DNA from: Hyphochytrium catenoides | Lineage: Eukaryota; Sar; Hyphochytriomycetes; Hyphochytriales; Hyphochytriaceae | Direction: 5' to 3' | DNA: 46,999 nucleotides | Assembly (NCBI GenBank): GCA_900088475.1 | Contig: FLMG01000956.1 | Span: 1 to 46,999 of the forward strand | Shown here: piece after piece, positions 28,823 through 39,491 of the stretch | How positions within the stretch are numbered: position 1 is the first letter of the stretch | How the letters are laid out: every line of letters starts with the position of its first letter | Program-made: the position numbers and the translations under genes | Notes under the pieces: generated by a model | Told to the model about the DNA's origin: nothing | Database searches by the model: none | The model's input: only the letters and a program-made list of their open reading frames with translations

Positions 28823-29383
28823 TTTACCTCTACTTGACTGGGGTATTCGTTGTTAATATTTTCCCATTTCTTTCGGCATTTTTTAATAAAAATAAATCTC
28901 GGTGCTCCCTGTACCAGTACCGTTACGTCTGCTCTTTCCACTGACATGAGGAGGTGAAGAGAGTGAAGAGTCACCACCAAGGAAGAAGAGAAGCTCCAGA
29001 GATTGCAACTATCCATCTCTCTCTCTCTCTCTCTTACTCTCTCTTTCTCTCTCTTTCTCTCTTACTCTCTCTGTCTCTGTCTCGGTGCCGCTGTCTGTCT
29101 CTCTCTCTCTCTGTCTCTGTCTGTCTCTCTCTCTTCTGTCGCTCTGTCTCTCTCTCTCTCTCTCTCTGTCTCTCTCATTCTGTCTCTCTCTCTCTCTGCT
29201 TTGCCCTCCTGTCTGTCGAGACAGAGGTCAACTACTTCTTTCTCATCCAACAAAGCATAACTATGTGATCTTATCTTTCTCGTGGTCTCGGAAGAAGAAG
29301 GAATGAGCTCAGTGGATGATCCAGGCCGCAACAGCCCAAAGACAGATAAGCTTTGAATGAAGGGACAACAAGCAAGAATACTG
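28823..29383. other. Noncoding stretch with a large CT microsatellite
   Basis: It holds an A/T-rich patch (about 28850-28890) followed by roughly 190 bp of CT repeats with GT and CG interruptions (about 29010-29200). The long Ser/Leu frames on one strand and Arg/Glu frames on the other are artefacts of the repeat. Confidence 0.7.
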
Positions 29384-29734
29384 TCAAAAGAGAAAGATAC
29401 AAGGACGACTCTCCCTTCTTACATCTGATGAAGAAAGATCGTCTTCCCTGTGAATAAGATTAGCAGCGCGAACAGTGCCGCCGACAGACAAAGAGAGGAA
29501 AGACAGCTCTCTATCCTTGTACACTCTTAACCATTGGGAAGAAGTAAGTCTCAAGGAAGGCCCATCCAGTCCCTGAACAATCGTTAGCTGGTCTTTCAGC
29601 AGAATCCGCACCATGTCCCGATCGATGGCTCTCCGGGTTGCGCTAAGCGTCCTGTTCCTCTTTCTCTCCCGCAACGACCAGTCTCCTGTCTTCACTTGGA
29701 GTCCTTCCTGGGCTATACCAGGAGTCTCGGCCAC
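29384..29734 (-). CDS. Possible exon of an unidentified gene
   Basis: The minus frame has mixed residues without repeats (RDMVRILLKDQLTIVQGLDG, SLRLTSSQWLRVYKDREL). It begins after a stop near 29735 with a GTG codon, so a splice acceptor or a distant start is needed. The opposite strand has a hydrophobic-start ORF (ATG 29613, MSRSMALRVALSVLFLFLS) that could instead be a small secreted protein. Neither is certain. Confidence 0.3.
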   Translation of the reverse strand: MAETPGIAQEGLQVKTGDWSLRERKRNRTLSATRRAIDRDMVRILLKDQLTIVQGLDGPSLRLTSSQWLRVYKDRELSFLSLSVGGTVRAANLIHREDDLSSSDVRRESRPCIFLF

Positions 29735-30083
29735 CCCTCAGTCCGGATCTTCTAACCCTTTCGGTACGGTCGCTGTCATCTTCCCTGCTGTTCTGCTGTT
29801 AGTAGCAGGAGAAAGCCTTCTTTAGTTTCTTTACCAGTGTTTCTGATCTATAGCATCTGTGCCTTCTCCTCTCTCTCTTCTATTCTTCCTCTCTTCCTGA
29901 CTGTTTACACAGATGAACAAGGCTTCTTCTCTCTTTACGACTTCTGTCTCTCGTGGCTGTCGCGTTTTGCCTCTCTGTCTCTTCCTCGAACAGTAGTGTT
30001 TTACTCTCCTCTTCTTCTTCTTTTGACTACGTCCATAGGGTTCTATTGACACGCTCCTTCTCTTCTTACTCTCTCTCTTCCAG

Positions 30084-30304
30084 CGGGGCGACACGTAGTT
30101 GCCAGGGGCAATGTTCAACCCCGGAGCAACACTCGCGTGAGGCCAATGAGAGACAACAGGGACCAGACGCTGCTAATCACTGACTTCCCCATAGAAGAAC
30201 CCATTCCTTCCCCTGTCCACGCTTGCCCTGACGTTGTCGTAGAGTTCTCTGTTCCAAGGACGGCGCGCGGCATTACGACTGTCATCACACTCTGCAGCTT
30301 TTGA
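30084..30304 (+). CDS. Possible 3'-terminal exon of an unidentified gene
   Basis: A CT-rich tract ending TTCCAG leads into an open frame (RHVVARGNVQPRSNTRV, DQTLLITDFPIEEPIPSP, ARGITTVITLCSF, stop at 30304). A pyrimidine tract plus CAG is the acceptor pattern used by the well-defined Ca2+-ATPase gene in this window. Upstream exons were not identified. Confidence 0.35.
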
Positions 30305-31075
30305 TCTTGTGCCAACAACCAGGAAGACCGAGAGTTTTGTTCATAGACAGCTGCAGAAGTGGAAGACTATATATATAGAGAGAGAGAGACAGAGAGAAAG
30401 AGAAGTAGATGACGGTGCCGACTAATGTTCTCTCGTGCATCTTTCCCACTCTCTCTCCCGCTTCGCAGAGCTTTCCTCCCCTTTTTCCGTGCACTTTCTC
30501 TCTCTCTCTCTCCCTTTTCGCAGAGCTTTTTCCCTTCATTGACGTCATACTACCGCAAATGAGATCCATAAGTTAAATATTTCTATAGACACTTGTCGCG
30601 CATTCTTTGGCGATCCTTTAGCACTCTTTCTCAGTCGCCATGCAGAGGGCACGAAAAGGATTTCCCCCAGGTCTCTCTCTCTCTCTCTCTCTCTCGTTGG
30701 TCGAGGTCTGCCGAGATTTGGCGGAGGAATCTATAGAAGAGTACTCCATGATTGCCTTTAGTTATTCACAAGTATAAGAGAGAAAAGGAGAGAAAGTCAG
30801 AGAGAGAATCCAGTTCGACATGCCATCCTGAGCGAGACGACGAGCTAAGAGGAAGAGTGCTAAGCTTAGCTATTCTACCCTGCGAGTGGTTCTGGCTTTT
30901 CCTTCAGCACGGACATCCATCTATTCCTTCTCACCTTTTGGCAGAAGGAGCGTCAAAGTCTTTCCAGCTTCTTCGGAGCAAAGAGAAGGAATCATTCGCC
31001 TTCAGTGCCTAACCTCTCTCTTCACGTCCTGTTTCACCATCTCTTTCTCTCATTTATGTCGGTTGGGGCAGGCCA
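30305..31075. other. Intergenic stretch with GA and CT microsatellites
   Basis: GA runs at about 30375-30410 and CT runs at about 30496-30515 and 30673-30694. One frame (30752-31012) has a non-repetitive second half but no support. I see no gene. Confidence 0.5.
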
Positions 31076-32150
31076 TTACCGTCCAGGACTATCTTTTTCA
31101 TCTAGCATCCTAGAGAAGTGTCCCACTGCCATCCAGTGAGGCACTTCCCGCGCGACGAGAGAGAAAGCTTGGCTCAGTGAGTCCTTGGACTGCTCGGAGA
31201 GAGGATAAAGAGGCGGCGCCAGCTCCCGAGCCTTTCTTGCCCGAGATTGGGATGCAAGCAGCTGCGTCCAGTCGTGTCGCTCTTCAGCAACCGACGCTTC
31301 TACAGCGGAAAGAGAGACGACACGTTCCTGGAAAGGGTCTCTCTCTTTCTCTTCAGTTGACTGGATCAATTTGTCGCGGACCACTGTCGATGTCACGAAG
31401 AGAAGAGAGAGAACTTTAGTACATTGAGAGAAAGCACCGCAGATCAGAGAGAGAGAGAGACAGAGAGAGGGAAAGAGAGTTACCTAGTGCATTTTGGATA
31501 GTTGACAGAGCGCTGGCGGTCATCTCCTGCAGCTCCTTCATTACTCCTTGCGTATCGAGGTACTCAGGAGACGACACCTGGAAAGGAAAGGATGCAGAAG
31601 AGAGACTGGGAGGAGACGTTGCCCTGTCCTCTCTCTCCTTTCCTCCCTCTTCTCTAACCTCAGCAGGTCCTCCCAACACCTCTGAATCCTCAAAAAACGC
31701 GGGACAGGCAGGGCTTTCTTCCTCAACGTCCATAGGAGAGACAGGGGAAGATGGACGCTGTGGAGTGACTCTTGACCGCTTTCGACTTGGAGCAGGGAAT
31801 TCTCTCTTTTCCATCCAGCAGTTATATGGCGTGAGCCCACGATGAGGCAGACTCGTGTCATGTTCTCTCTCTTTCTCCCTCTTCTCATTTCCTCGCGCAT
31901 TTGGCACAGGTTTCTTTTCTAAAACGATGGTCTCTTCTAAGGAAGAGACAAAAGATGTTGAAGTTTCTCTTCTTCTTTCAGCCAAGGTGGAGGAAGAGGA
32001 GGGAGTAAAAGATTGAGCATCCTGCCTCTCCTTTGTGAGATCTGCGGAGAGAAGAGAGGGAAGCAGAGAGCTTGAGCCTTTACTCACCACAAGGGCAGCA
32101 TGTTCAAAGTGTGAAAAAATATGAGACAAACAGAGATTGATCGAGAGAGG

Positions 32151-32188
<38 letters not shown>

Positions 32189-32840
32189 AAGAGGAAATAG
32201 GGCAAGTGAGAAGCAGATGGACGATGACAGCGAGCGTGACATCAGTGCTAACAAGGGACAAAGGAGATGAGATGAGACGGATACGTTGCCTACCGATGGG
32301 AGTGTCTCTTTGTTCACAGATCACTGAGGAGCTAGGGAGAGAACAAGAGAGAGCAGAGAGCTTTCTCTTGATGGCTCGGCTCTCGTGTGAGTCTAACCAT
32401 CTAGAGTAGGCGGACAAGCCTACCGGTACGTTCTCTTTCTTTAGTGCCTCCTCTCTTTCTGCGATGTTATGGCCAAGCGAGAGAGAGACTGGCGCCTTCT
32501 GCTGAGAAGAAAGAGCAGCCTGAGAGGAAAGAGAGGAAGGACGGCAGATTTGAGGTGTAGATTGTCGTCGTCCTTTCTTTTCTTTCCGGCCGCTGAAGAG
32601 AGGAAGGTTTGACGGCTTTAAGCTTTTAAGGCTCCTCTTGCTCTCTTCTCTCTCCTTGAATCCCGGAGTCTTATTGGCTAAGGATCGTAAGGGTGTCCGG
32701 CGCTCTGTCTCGCGGCTTGACGTTTTCTCTCTCTCTTTCTGGGGCTTGTACTTGGGGATGTGTGACGGTCGGTTGGGCTTGTTCTCCTCTTCCTCGTCCC
32801 TCTGCCGCCTGCCGCCCGTAGGCGGCGAAGGGAGAGGCAT
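31076..32840 (-). CDS. Unrecognised Ser/Lys/Glu-rich protein, three exons, about 470 aa
   Basis: The exons 32840-32294, 32041-31484 and 31383-31076 total 1,413 nt, a multiple of three, and join in phase through two GT-AG introns (32293-32042, 253 nt; 31483-31384, 100 nt). The first intron carries the GA tract (CT on the sense strand) and has no AG over about 120 nt upstream of the acceptor region. The unspliced frame is also open through it, which would give a false poly-SerLeu insert. The protein starts MPLPSPPTGGRRQRDEEEEN, is rich in basic clusters and in S/T-P sites (VTPQRPSSPVSPMDVEEES) and ends HFSRMLDEKDSPGR. It is probably a disordered nuclear-type protein; no domain recognised. An upstream exon (TSVTEETDAPLLL near 32960) does not join in phase, so the start is provisional. 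Confidence 0.55.
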
Positions 32841-33251
32841 GACAAGAGGGAGAGAGACGCCAAAGACTACAGAGGACTTCTCTCTCTCTCTCTACTCTGT
32901 CTCTCTCTGTCTCTCTCTTTCCCTCACTTCTGACGGAAGACCCAATTTAGTGAGAAGTAGTGGCGCATCTGTCTCTTCTGTCACTGACGTAGGAGTGTGA
33001 AAAGGAGTCTCTTTAGGAGTGGGACCAAAGCTCGTTTCCTTTGTCTGTCGATCTTCCAGACAAAGGCATCAGATCCGGGAAAGAGGAAGCGTGCCGCCTC
33101 TCTCCTGGTCCTTCTCTACTTCTTTCCTCGCTTTTCTCGGCGACTCTTCTCTTCTCTTGCACCTGTCATCAGCACGCTGTGTAGAGTCCGTCCTTCTTTC
33201 TGCTCCGCCCTTATCTCTCGCAGCTTGCCGCTTTCCTCTTCTCTTGGCACG

Positions 33252-33289
<38 letters not shown>

Positions 33290-33737
33290 TCCTACTCTTT
33301 CCTTTCCTCTTCTTCTCATGATCTGCAGATAAGATTTGGATTTAGTAGCCGTTAAAACGGGCGTTACCGGCTATCTAAAATCCTTTTTACGGTACAAGAA
33401 TGTTCTTGGTGCTTATCTTCGTAGAACGATGTTTCGCTCAGGTCGTCTCCGAGTCATATTATCGTTGATATATCTCATCTACACTTTTATTATCGGTATT
33501 TGTTGTTATTCTCCTACTGGTCAGTGCTCTCTGTCTTTTGTTACCCTCTCGAACATCCATTTCTCTCTTTCTCTCCTCTTTCTCTCTCATCTCTTCTCCT
33601 TATAGGCGCCGCGCCGCAAGCCCAGCAACACTAACATAACAACCAGCAGGCGGCCTCCTTTTGAAGGTCATCGGGTCTGTTGAGCAAGGCAACAAGATGC
33701 TACCTCACCAGACCAAACCCTTGACCAAACTACATCT
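32841..33737. other. Mixed low-complexity stretch upstream of the Ser/Lys/Glu-rich gene
   Basis: CT runs lie at 32880-32925 and 33256-33292. Minus-strand pieces (TSFGPTPKETPFHTPT near 33030-32990; REIRAEQKEGRTLHSVL near 33210) may be upstream exons of the gene at 31076-32840, but no in-phase splice was found. From 33320 to 33737 I see nothing convincing. Confidence 0.4.
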
Positions 33738-33974
33738 TTGATCTCCATGCGGCCCTGGGCCTCTGTCAGCAACTGGTCAAAAAGACTGTGGGTGCACGGA
33801 AGTGGGGGAAGAAGGCTACATGTTTGTCAGGAGGAGGGGCCTGTGGAAGGAGGAGCATACACCACCGAACTCTATGATAAGAGGTTGACGCGTGAGGATG
33901 AAGCCTCTACCACGGTCCTGCCGGTGGATCTCTTAGAGGAAAGAGACGGGAGTTCGCTTTCTTTCTCACTTTGA
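33738..33974 (+). CDS. Weak ORF of 78 codons
   Basis: The second half (EGPVEGGAYTTELYDKRLTR, DEASTTVLPVDLLEERDG) has coding-like composition. The first half is equally open in another frame (LCQQLVKKTVGARKWGKKA). It may be a fragment of a decayed gene. No family recognised. Confidence 0.2.
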   Translation: MISMRPWASVSNWSKRLWVHGSGGRRLHVCQEEGPVEGGAYTTELYDKRLTREDEASTTVLPVDLLEERDGSSLSFSL

Positions 33975-34193
33975 GCTGTTAGAAGCTGCCGGAGAGGACG
34001 TACAAACAAGTTGATGAGAGAAAGAAGAGAGAGAGGAAGAAAGTAGTTACGGCTGAGAATCGAGCTCCAAAGTCAGCTATAAAAAAGGAAAAGATAGAAT
34101 CATTATTAAATATATGACTGATCTGTAAGATCTAATGTCAGAGAAGAAGATAAAAAGAGAACAATGGCCATCGCTCAGCAGGGCACATCCATC

Positions 34194-34802
34194 TTAGAGC
34201 ACGTAAGCAGTGGCACCAGCAACAGCCATAGCAGTAACGTAGGCGAGAGGGGTGTAGAGGAACGGTGAAGAAGCTGCAGACTTCTCCTTGTTTCCAGAAT
34301 CAGCAGCTGTGGAGTTATTCGCGCCATCAGCGCCAGTGGTGTCCTCAGTAGGGACCTCTTCGGTCCCAGCGCTATTATCAGAGCCGCCTTCTGGAGATGT
34401 TTCTGAGTCAGGAGAAGGGGTTAAGTTGCTTTCGTCATCAGAAACTGCAGGGGCAGGCGTAGGCTTTATGGTCCTTTTGGGAGTTGGTGCGGGAGCTGAG
34501 GTGGTTGGAGAGAGAGAAGAAGAAGAGTTGGTAGGCGTGACATCCGGTGTGGTGCTGGTGGTAGGTGTGCCAGAAGGTGGTGCTGGTCCTACTGCCCCGC
34601 AGCACTCAAGAAGCTCCGTAGCGCCAGGTAGCGGCTTGGTACAACATCCAGCTGCGTCACCACAGCACCAGAGGGCAGTAGAACCCGTGCAGGTGCAGTT
34701 TCCATTCTTGCCAGCGCTTTGAGCCTCCGCAGGAGCCGCAATGAAGGTGCATAGTGCTCCAATGGCAAGGAGAAGTGCCGCGCCTCGTCTGGTGAAGATC
34801 AT
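34194..34802 (-). CDS. Secreted Cys-rich, mucin-like, probably GPI-anchored surface protein (202 aa)
   Basis: The single-exon frame starts at ATG 34802. Residues 1-27 are a classical signal peptide (basic MIFTRR, a hydrophobic core, and an AEAQ cleavage region). Residues 36-68 hold eight Cys, as C-x-C and then three CC pairs (C36, C38, C46/47, C53/54, C67/68). Residues of about 70-180 are Pro/Ser/Thr/Glu-rich with N-glycosylation sequons (NSS, NST). The C-terminus has a small-residue patch (SAASS) followed by about 20 hydrophobic residues ending in AYVL with no cytosolic tail, the layout of a GPI-attachment signal. I do not recognise the Cys pattern as a named family. A cell-surface or cell-wall role is inferred from the architecture. 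Confidence 0.75.
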   Translation of the reverse strand: MIFTRRGAALLLAIGALCTFIAAPAEAQSAGKNGNCTCTGSTALWCCGDAAGCCTKPLPGATELLECCGAVGPAPPSGTPTTSTTPDVTPTNSSSSLSPTTSAPAPTPKRTIKPTPAPAVSDDESNLTPSPDSETSPEGGSDNSAGTEEVPTEDTTGADGANNSTAADSGNKEKSAASSPFLYTPLAYVTAMAVAGATAYVL

Positions 34803-35288
34803 CGTGTTTCTTAAGGGCGGTGATTGAGTGTCTGTCTCGTGGTGATGTGACTTCTAGTTGGCTGATTGCAGAATGGAAGGCTCGCTACCTTCCTTTCTCT
34901 CTCTCTCTCGCTCTCTCTCTCTCTCGTTTCTCCGGTCATTCTGGGTGTCTGATGACGAAATAAAGCAGACATCTCTCTCTCTCTCCTGGTTCTCTCTGTT
35001 CTCTCTCTCTCTGTTCTCTGTCTCTTCTGTCGGCTCTTTCACGTGTCCTACCTGAAAAAAAGGCTTTGGAGCTGTGAAGGGTTGGGAGGATACGAAGAAA
35101 AGGCTGTCCACCCAAATAGAGCTAGAACAGAGACAGAGCCTGAAGAGATACAAGGAGACAATAAAATAGACAGATGTAATATACAGCTTGATGAGAAAGA
35201 TCCAACAGAGAGAGTGTCTGAGCTTGATGATGCAAAGTGACTTGGATCAGTTTCTGATCAACCTGAGGAGAAGAAGAGAAAGAGAGAA

Positions 35289-35321
<33 letters not shown>

Positions 35322-36486
35322 CGTAGAACTAGAACTATAGAGGAGAGAAAAGAGAGAGAGAAAGGAGAGAGAGAGCGACCAAGAGAGAAAGAAATGCCCG
35401 CAAGTCTATGAGAAGAGTAGGAACGACCAGAAAGGGAGGAATATAGGAGATTGTGTCATAGAGAATAACGTGTGGCGAATGGAAGCAAGCGAGAATGAGA
35501 CAGAGGGGAAAGAGAGAGGATAGGGGGAGAATAGAAAGGAGAAACGAGAAGGGTAAGGAGCAGAGGAGGAGAGAGGGAGAGAGAGGCAGATACAGAGAGA
35601 GAGAGAGACAGAGAGAAAATAGATGACTAGGAAAGGCCAGGAATGACGGATTGAAAGAGAGAGAGAGAGAGAGTGACCCTGAGACAAAGGAGAGAAGCAA
35701 GAACGAGAAAGAGGAAAAAAAAGAGAGAGAGAGAGAGGGAGAGGGGGAGANNNNNNNNNNNNNNNNNNNNNNNNNNNNNAGAGAGAGAGAGAGAGAAAGA
35801 AAGAGAGACAGACAGACAAAGAGAAGCAAGCATCCTTTAGGGTTGCATGGTGGGTCTGTTTCCCACCTGACAACCACAAGAACTGGCTCGGGTCTGAGGT
35901 AGCCGTTAGCACCTACCATGAGGCAGCATAAAGTTTCATTAAGGCAAATATACGAAAGGTTTCTCTAATAACACTATGTTTAGCTTGAAATAAACTGGTG
36001 ATAATTCTTGCAATGTTTCAACGGTGAAGATGGAGTGGACAAGCCTGCTGTGCGGTGGACAGGCAGGATGACAACCGAAGAGATTCTGGCGCAACCTCCA
36101 CCTTGCGACAGGACAACCAGAAGAGAGCTCAGAAGAGATCCTAGAGTTCTCGTCTCTCAAACCTGCTTTGCCCGAGCACGACGTTCAAGGAGTTCTTGAA
36201 CAAGCGTCCTATTATTCTTATCTAGGTTTTTTTAAGGTGAGAGCAGAGCTGACAGATAGTAGTGGTGTTGGTTGATGAATAGGAGACAGACATCATGGTT
36301 CTATCAGAGATGATACGCTGTCGTTTTCTACAGCTTCACTGACCGATGAAGGAGACAGGCGCAGATGATACGGTCAGAAGCTTTGAGGACGATGGAGAGA
36401 CAGATAAACGGAAACGTAATAGCGTCAGTAAAGTCTACAATAATTTGTCGCTCGTTCCTCCTCCCTGCGTGATGGGATGGTGAGGA
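34803..36486. other. Microsatellite-rich intergenic stretch containing the assembly gap
   Basis: CT runs at 34898-35030, GA runs at 35275-35320, 35345-35380, 35560-35620 and 35650-35820. Short frames at 35043-35240 and 36008-36199 are non-repetitive but unsupported. No gene is called. Confidence 0.6.
35751..35779. other. Run of 29 N (assembly gap) inside a GA microsatellite
   Basis: N bases replace sequence flanked on both sides by (GA)n. The true length of the repeat here is unknown, and frames crossing it are meaningless. Confidence 0.98.
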
Positions 36487-36909
36487 GTGAGGAAGCGACA
36501 GACTTATAGTTCTAATAAGGCACACTGCTGCCTACCCGTGGTTGGTCCTGGTGGAGAGACCATACTAAGTGAAGGACGCCTTTACTATCGGCTTGCTGAC
36601 GATGAAGAAGAGACAGGTCGAGAGAAGAAAGCCAGGCCGCAGGTGCTTGCTCATCATGGTGAGGAGAGAGACCTCACCATGAATAATACGCAAGCAAGAT
36701 ACGCCTCTACCCGTTCTACCATTGTCGGTGATGATGATGAGACGACAGACTTGCTAATCATGAAAAGACAACCTCCTTATATTGTGAAAGGGACAGACCC
36801 CAAGATAGGAGAGAGGCCCCTACTTACTGCTGCTTGCCAAGTTGAGGAGACAGAACAAGTAAAGATGACTAGCCACTGCTCGCTGCGAAGGAGACGAAAA
36901 AAGCAATGA
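36487..36909 (+). CDS. Hypothetical protein of about 140 codons
   Basis: The open frame has mixed composition (GGETILSEGRLYYRLADDEE, STRSTIVGDDDETTDLLI, PPYIVKGTDPKIGERPLL) and a basic C-terminus. There is no signal peptide, membrane helix or known motif. It may be real or part of the decayed DNA that follows. Confidence 0.35.
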   Translation: MRKRQTYSSNKAHCCLPVVGPGGETILSEGRLYYRLADDEEETGREKKARPQVLAHHGEERDLTMNNTQARYASTRSTIVGDDDETTDLLIMKRQPPYIVKGTDPKIGERPLLTAACQVEETEQVKMTSHCSLRRRRKKQ

Positions 36910-37528
36910 GAACAATAGTCCCCGTCTTCTCTTTTTTTCTTGTCTCGACTTCATTTGTCCTTCATCTTCACTTCTAAAACTACATCAAGAAGAAACAAAG
37001 TCCAGCTCCGACTTCGTTCTTCTAACCAAGAATGGCAGGCAGCGTTAACCTCTTGCTTCGGTCCATGGACGTTCTCCTTCGTTGTCTCCAGCACCAGCGA
37101 GGGAATTGAGCAGCATGTCAATCGGTCGCACTCCCCTGCGACATACCGGTACGCAGAAACCATTAACTAGGAGGAGCTTGGTGCTGCTCTTCCTACAGAT
37201 TAAGTCCAATCATCAGTCCAATAGCCATCTATAACTATCTCATTCGCTTTCTTTTTGAGCATTGTATCTTGCACCGACGAGTAAGGAGGAAAATGAAAGG
37301 AGAGAGGAAGGAGCAGAACTATTAGAAGGAAAATTGAAGGGGAGAGATCGCCGATAGGAGAGAAGGTACTACACAGGATCATGGCTTGACTAATCTTGAG
37401 ATATCGCTTCTTACGTCACTTCCTTGAATGAGTCGTCCTTGGTAGAAGAGACAAAACAGAGGGAGAAAAACGTAGGAACAGAAGAAGAGAAGAGGCAGTG
37501 AGCCATCAAGTGGCCAACATGAGATTGA

Positions 37529-37957
37529 TTGATTAAACTATCGCTAGTGACCATGATGCCTGCTGGTACGGAGCTCATCACGGAGGTGGAGTCCAGAATG
37601 AGCGATAGAAAGAGAGAAGAACAAGGATGGCAGAAGATGCTTCCCCTAACAACTCCCTACCGCTTTCTAAACAAGGATGACCCATACGTTCCTCGGAAAG
37701 GCAGGAAACTAGTCGCACTCTGCTGGCTGAGGAAACTGCCATTCGGGAATCTTGTCTGCAGAGGTATCGCGATGAGGATGATCAAGCTCAAGTCTCAGAT
37801 AACCCTGTTGAGAAAAGAGAGGTGGACAAGGACAGCTCAGGCGGATGACCCTCCTTCTTCGATGACCTCATCGGCGATCATAGAGGAGAAGGCGGAAGCA
37901 ATCCTGGCTAAAAGAAGGAGGTGGGGCGCAAAGAAAAAGGAGGAGAAGAAACATTAA
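37529..37957 (+). CDS. Hypothetical protein of about 140 codons
   Basis: The start is probably ATG 37553 or 37556 (MMPAGTELITEVESRMSDRK). The middle is plausible folded sequence (TPYRFLNKDDPYVPRKGRKL) and the C-terminus is strongly basic (RRRWGAKKKEEKKH). From about 37760 a second frame is also plausible (RYRDEDDQAQVSDNPVEKRE), so a frameshift may be present. No family recognised. Confidence 0.35.
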   Translation: MIKLSLVTMMPAGTELITEVESRMSDRKREEQGWQKMLPLTTPYRFLNKDDPYVPRKGRKLVALCWLRKLPFGNLVCRGIAMRMIKLKSQITLLRKERWTRTAQADDPPSSMTSSAIIEEKAEAILAKRRRWGAKKKEEKKH

Positions 37958-38229
37958 GCACGTGATATCTAACCCAGCAATGTTCGACCATCCGTCGTCA
38001 GTAGTAGGAGGGATGCAAATTTATTTGCTCTTTGATATCTAGAAGATCTCAATAAAGCTGATTCTACTTATCAAAAAGCTATTGCCACCTCTCGTTGTGA
38101 TGACTACTGAATGACTAGACAGAAGACTTCTGGTCAACATTATTGGAGACGGACAGCCTGCGAATAATCAATCCTTCTTGATGGCATGCTGGTGGGTACT
38201 GGTGCTGAAGATCTCATCAGCCTGATAGT

Positions 38230-38990
38230 CTATCCACTTTTCGTGCTTCCCCTTCTTCTGCGATCTTCATCGACACTACTCTTAATCAAGCTCTTGCTCC
38301 TCCACCAGCCAGCACCGACAAGTAACGCTACTACCTAGTAGCAACTACCTAGTAGCACCAGCGACGGTGGAGAAAGACCCGACCGACGACGCGATTAAGC
38401 GGTACTACGAGGAATTGAAGGAGAAAACGACGCTATAATTGGCTGCAGCCAGGAATTTATTGAATTTGGGGTCATCCAATCACAGCGTTCTTGAGACGTC
38501 CATAAACAGAACTCCGCTTTCACTGATCGCAGACATCGTTGCGGAGAATGTAAAGTCGTTTGTGGAAATCTCTGTAAACGGCATAGATTTCATTCAGTGT
38601 ACCGTGCGAAATCCTCTACCCAAGTGTTTAGTAAGGACACAAACAGTCAGAAGTAGCTCGCTCTGCGCTCTGCTAGATTGTCATGATGGTGAAGTTACCA
38701 AGGACAGAAAGAGCCGGACATGGCCAAGGCTCGTGCCGAAAGAAGGACGAAGCAAGGCCGCAAGGTTAGTCAGTAGAAGAGAATCTACCCAGTCAAACCC
38801 TCCTCCTCCCCACCACCACCGGCTTCCTTCTTTCCTTTCAGCAATAGGCTGGCGGTCGTCGAACTCTCTAGAAGTAGTTCTTCTAGTGAGGATATCTACC
38901 CATATCCAGCGATCCAACGCCCAGATGGTACGCAGTCGCCTTCCCTTGCCACGGGCAATCCGTGAGGATCATCTACAGCAGCACCAATAG
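38230..38990 (+). pseudogene. Unidentified decayed coding region with in-frame stop and frameshifts
   Basis: Coding-like segments follow one another in different frames: IFIDTTLNQALAPPPASTDK up to TAA 38323-38325, then VEKDPTDDAIKRYYEELKEK. That frame meets an in-frame TAA near 38436-38438 and continues in the same frame as LLNLGSSNHSVLETSINRTP and IVAENVKSFVEISVNGIDF. Near 38840 a different frame looks better (SSSSSEDIYPYPAIQRPDG). The breaks resemble those in the 25.8-28.5 kb cluster, but I found no shared sequence. Confidence 0.35.
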
Positions 38991-39272
38991 CAGCAGCAGA
39001 GGGTGCGGCGAAGAAGGAGAGGAGGAGGAGCAGCAGACGGAGGAGACTTAGTATAGTAGTAATCGGCCTCAAGAAAGCGTAAGAACTAGTGGTAGGTTTA
39101 TTCCTAGGATGGCAGTGTAGAGATTTGTAGTACTTCTTTAATTCTTTGTAAAACTGGATAATAAAAGTAGTAGTCGCTAGAAATAAGAACCTCTGTTGGG
39201 CCATCATGTGAGACTATGATTCACTCGTCTGCTGCCAGCAGCCCGCACCGTCCCTCACCATTGCCCTTTTGA

Positions 39273-39491
39273 ATGAAGCCAAGAACAGGCTCATGCTTGG
39301 TGACTTCCTACGTACCACTATTATTGCTGACTGTTCTACTACTGCTAATGACTGACGTCTCACAGATCAATGGTTCTGAGGGGAGCAGGAGGTCATGGAT
39401 AAAGCTAGCCAACGGACGACAACAGGAGAGAAAGGAAGAAGAGAAAGTTGAGCCTCTCCCTCCATCTCATCAAGAAGTCTGCTTTCTTTAG
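39273..39491 (+). CDS. Possible small secreted protein (72 aa)
   Basis: It starts MKPRTGSCLVTSYVPLLLL and has a hydrophobic segment of about 18 residues, then DVSQINGSEGS and a charged tail (QQERKEEEKVEPLPP). The layout fits a signal peptide with a short mature peptide. There is no family match and no neighbour support. Confidence 0.3.
   Translation: MKPRTGSCLVTSYVPLLLLTVLLLLMTDVSQINGSEGSRRSWIKLANGRQQERKEEEKVEPLPPSHQEVCFL

Noticed and set aside
28954-29331. Long Ser-Leu-Ser-Leu and Arg-Glu-Arg-Glu reading frames on both strands
   Set aside because: Translations of CT/GA dinucleotide repeats; the same artefact recurs at 18650-19150, 32130-32320, 33000-33320, 35335-35920 and 40400-40960.
32042-32293. 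Poly-SerLeu insertion domain in the gene at 31076-32840
   Set aside because: It is an intron: strong donor and acceptor, in-phase joining and a long AG-free zone; only by chance is the frame open through it.
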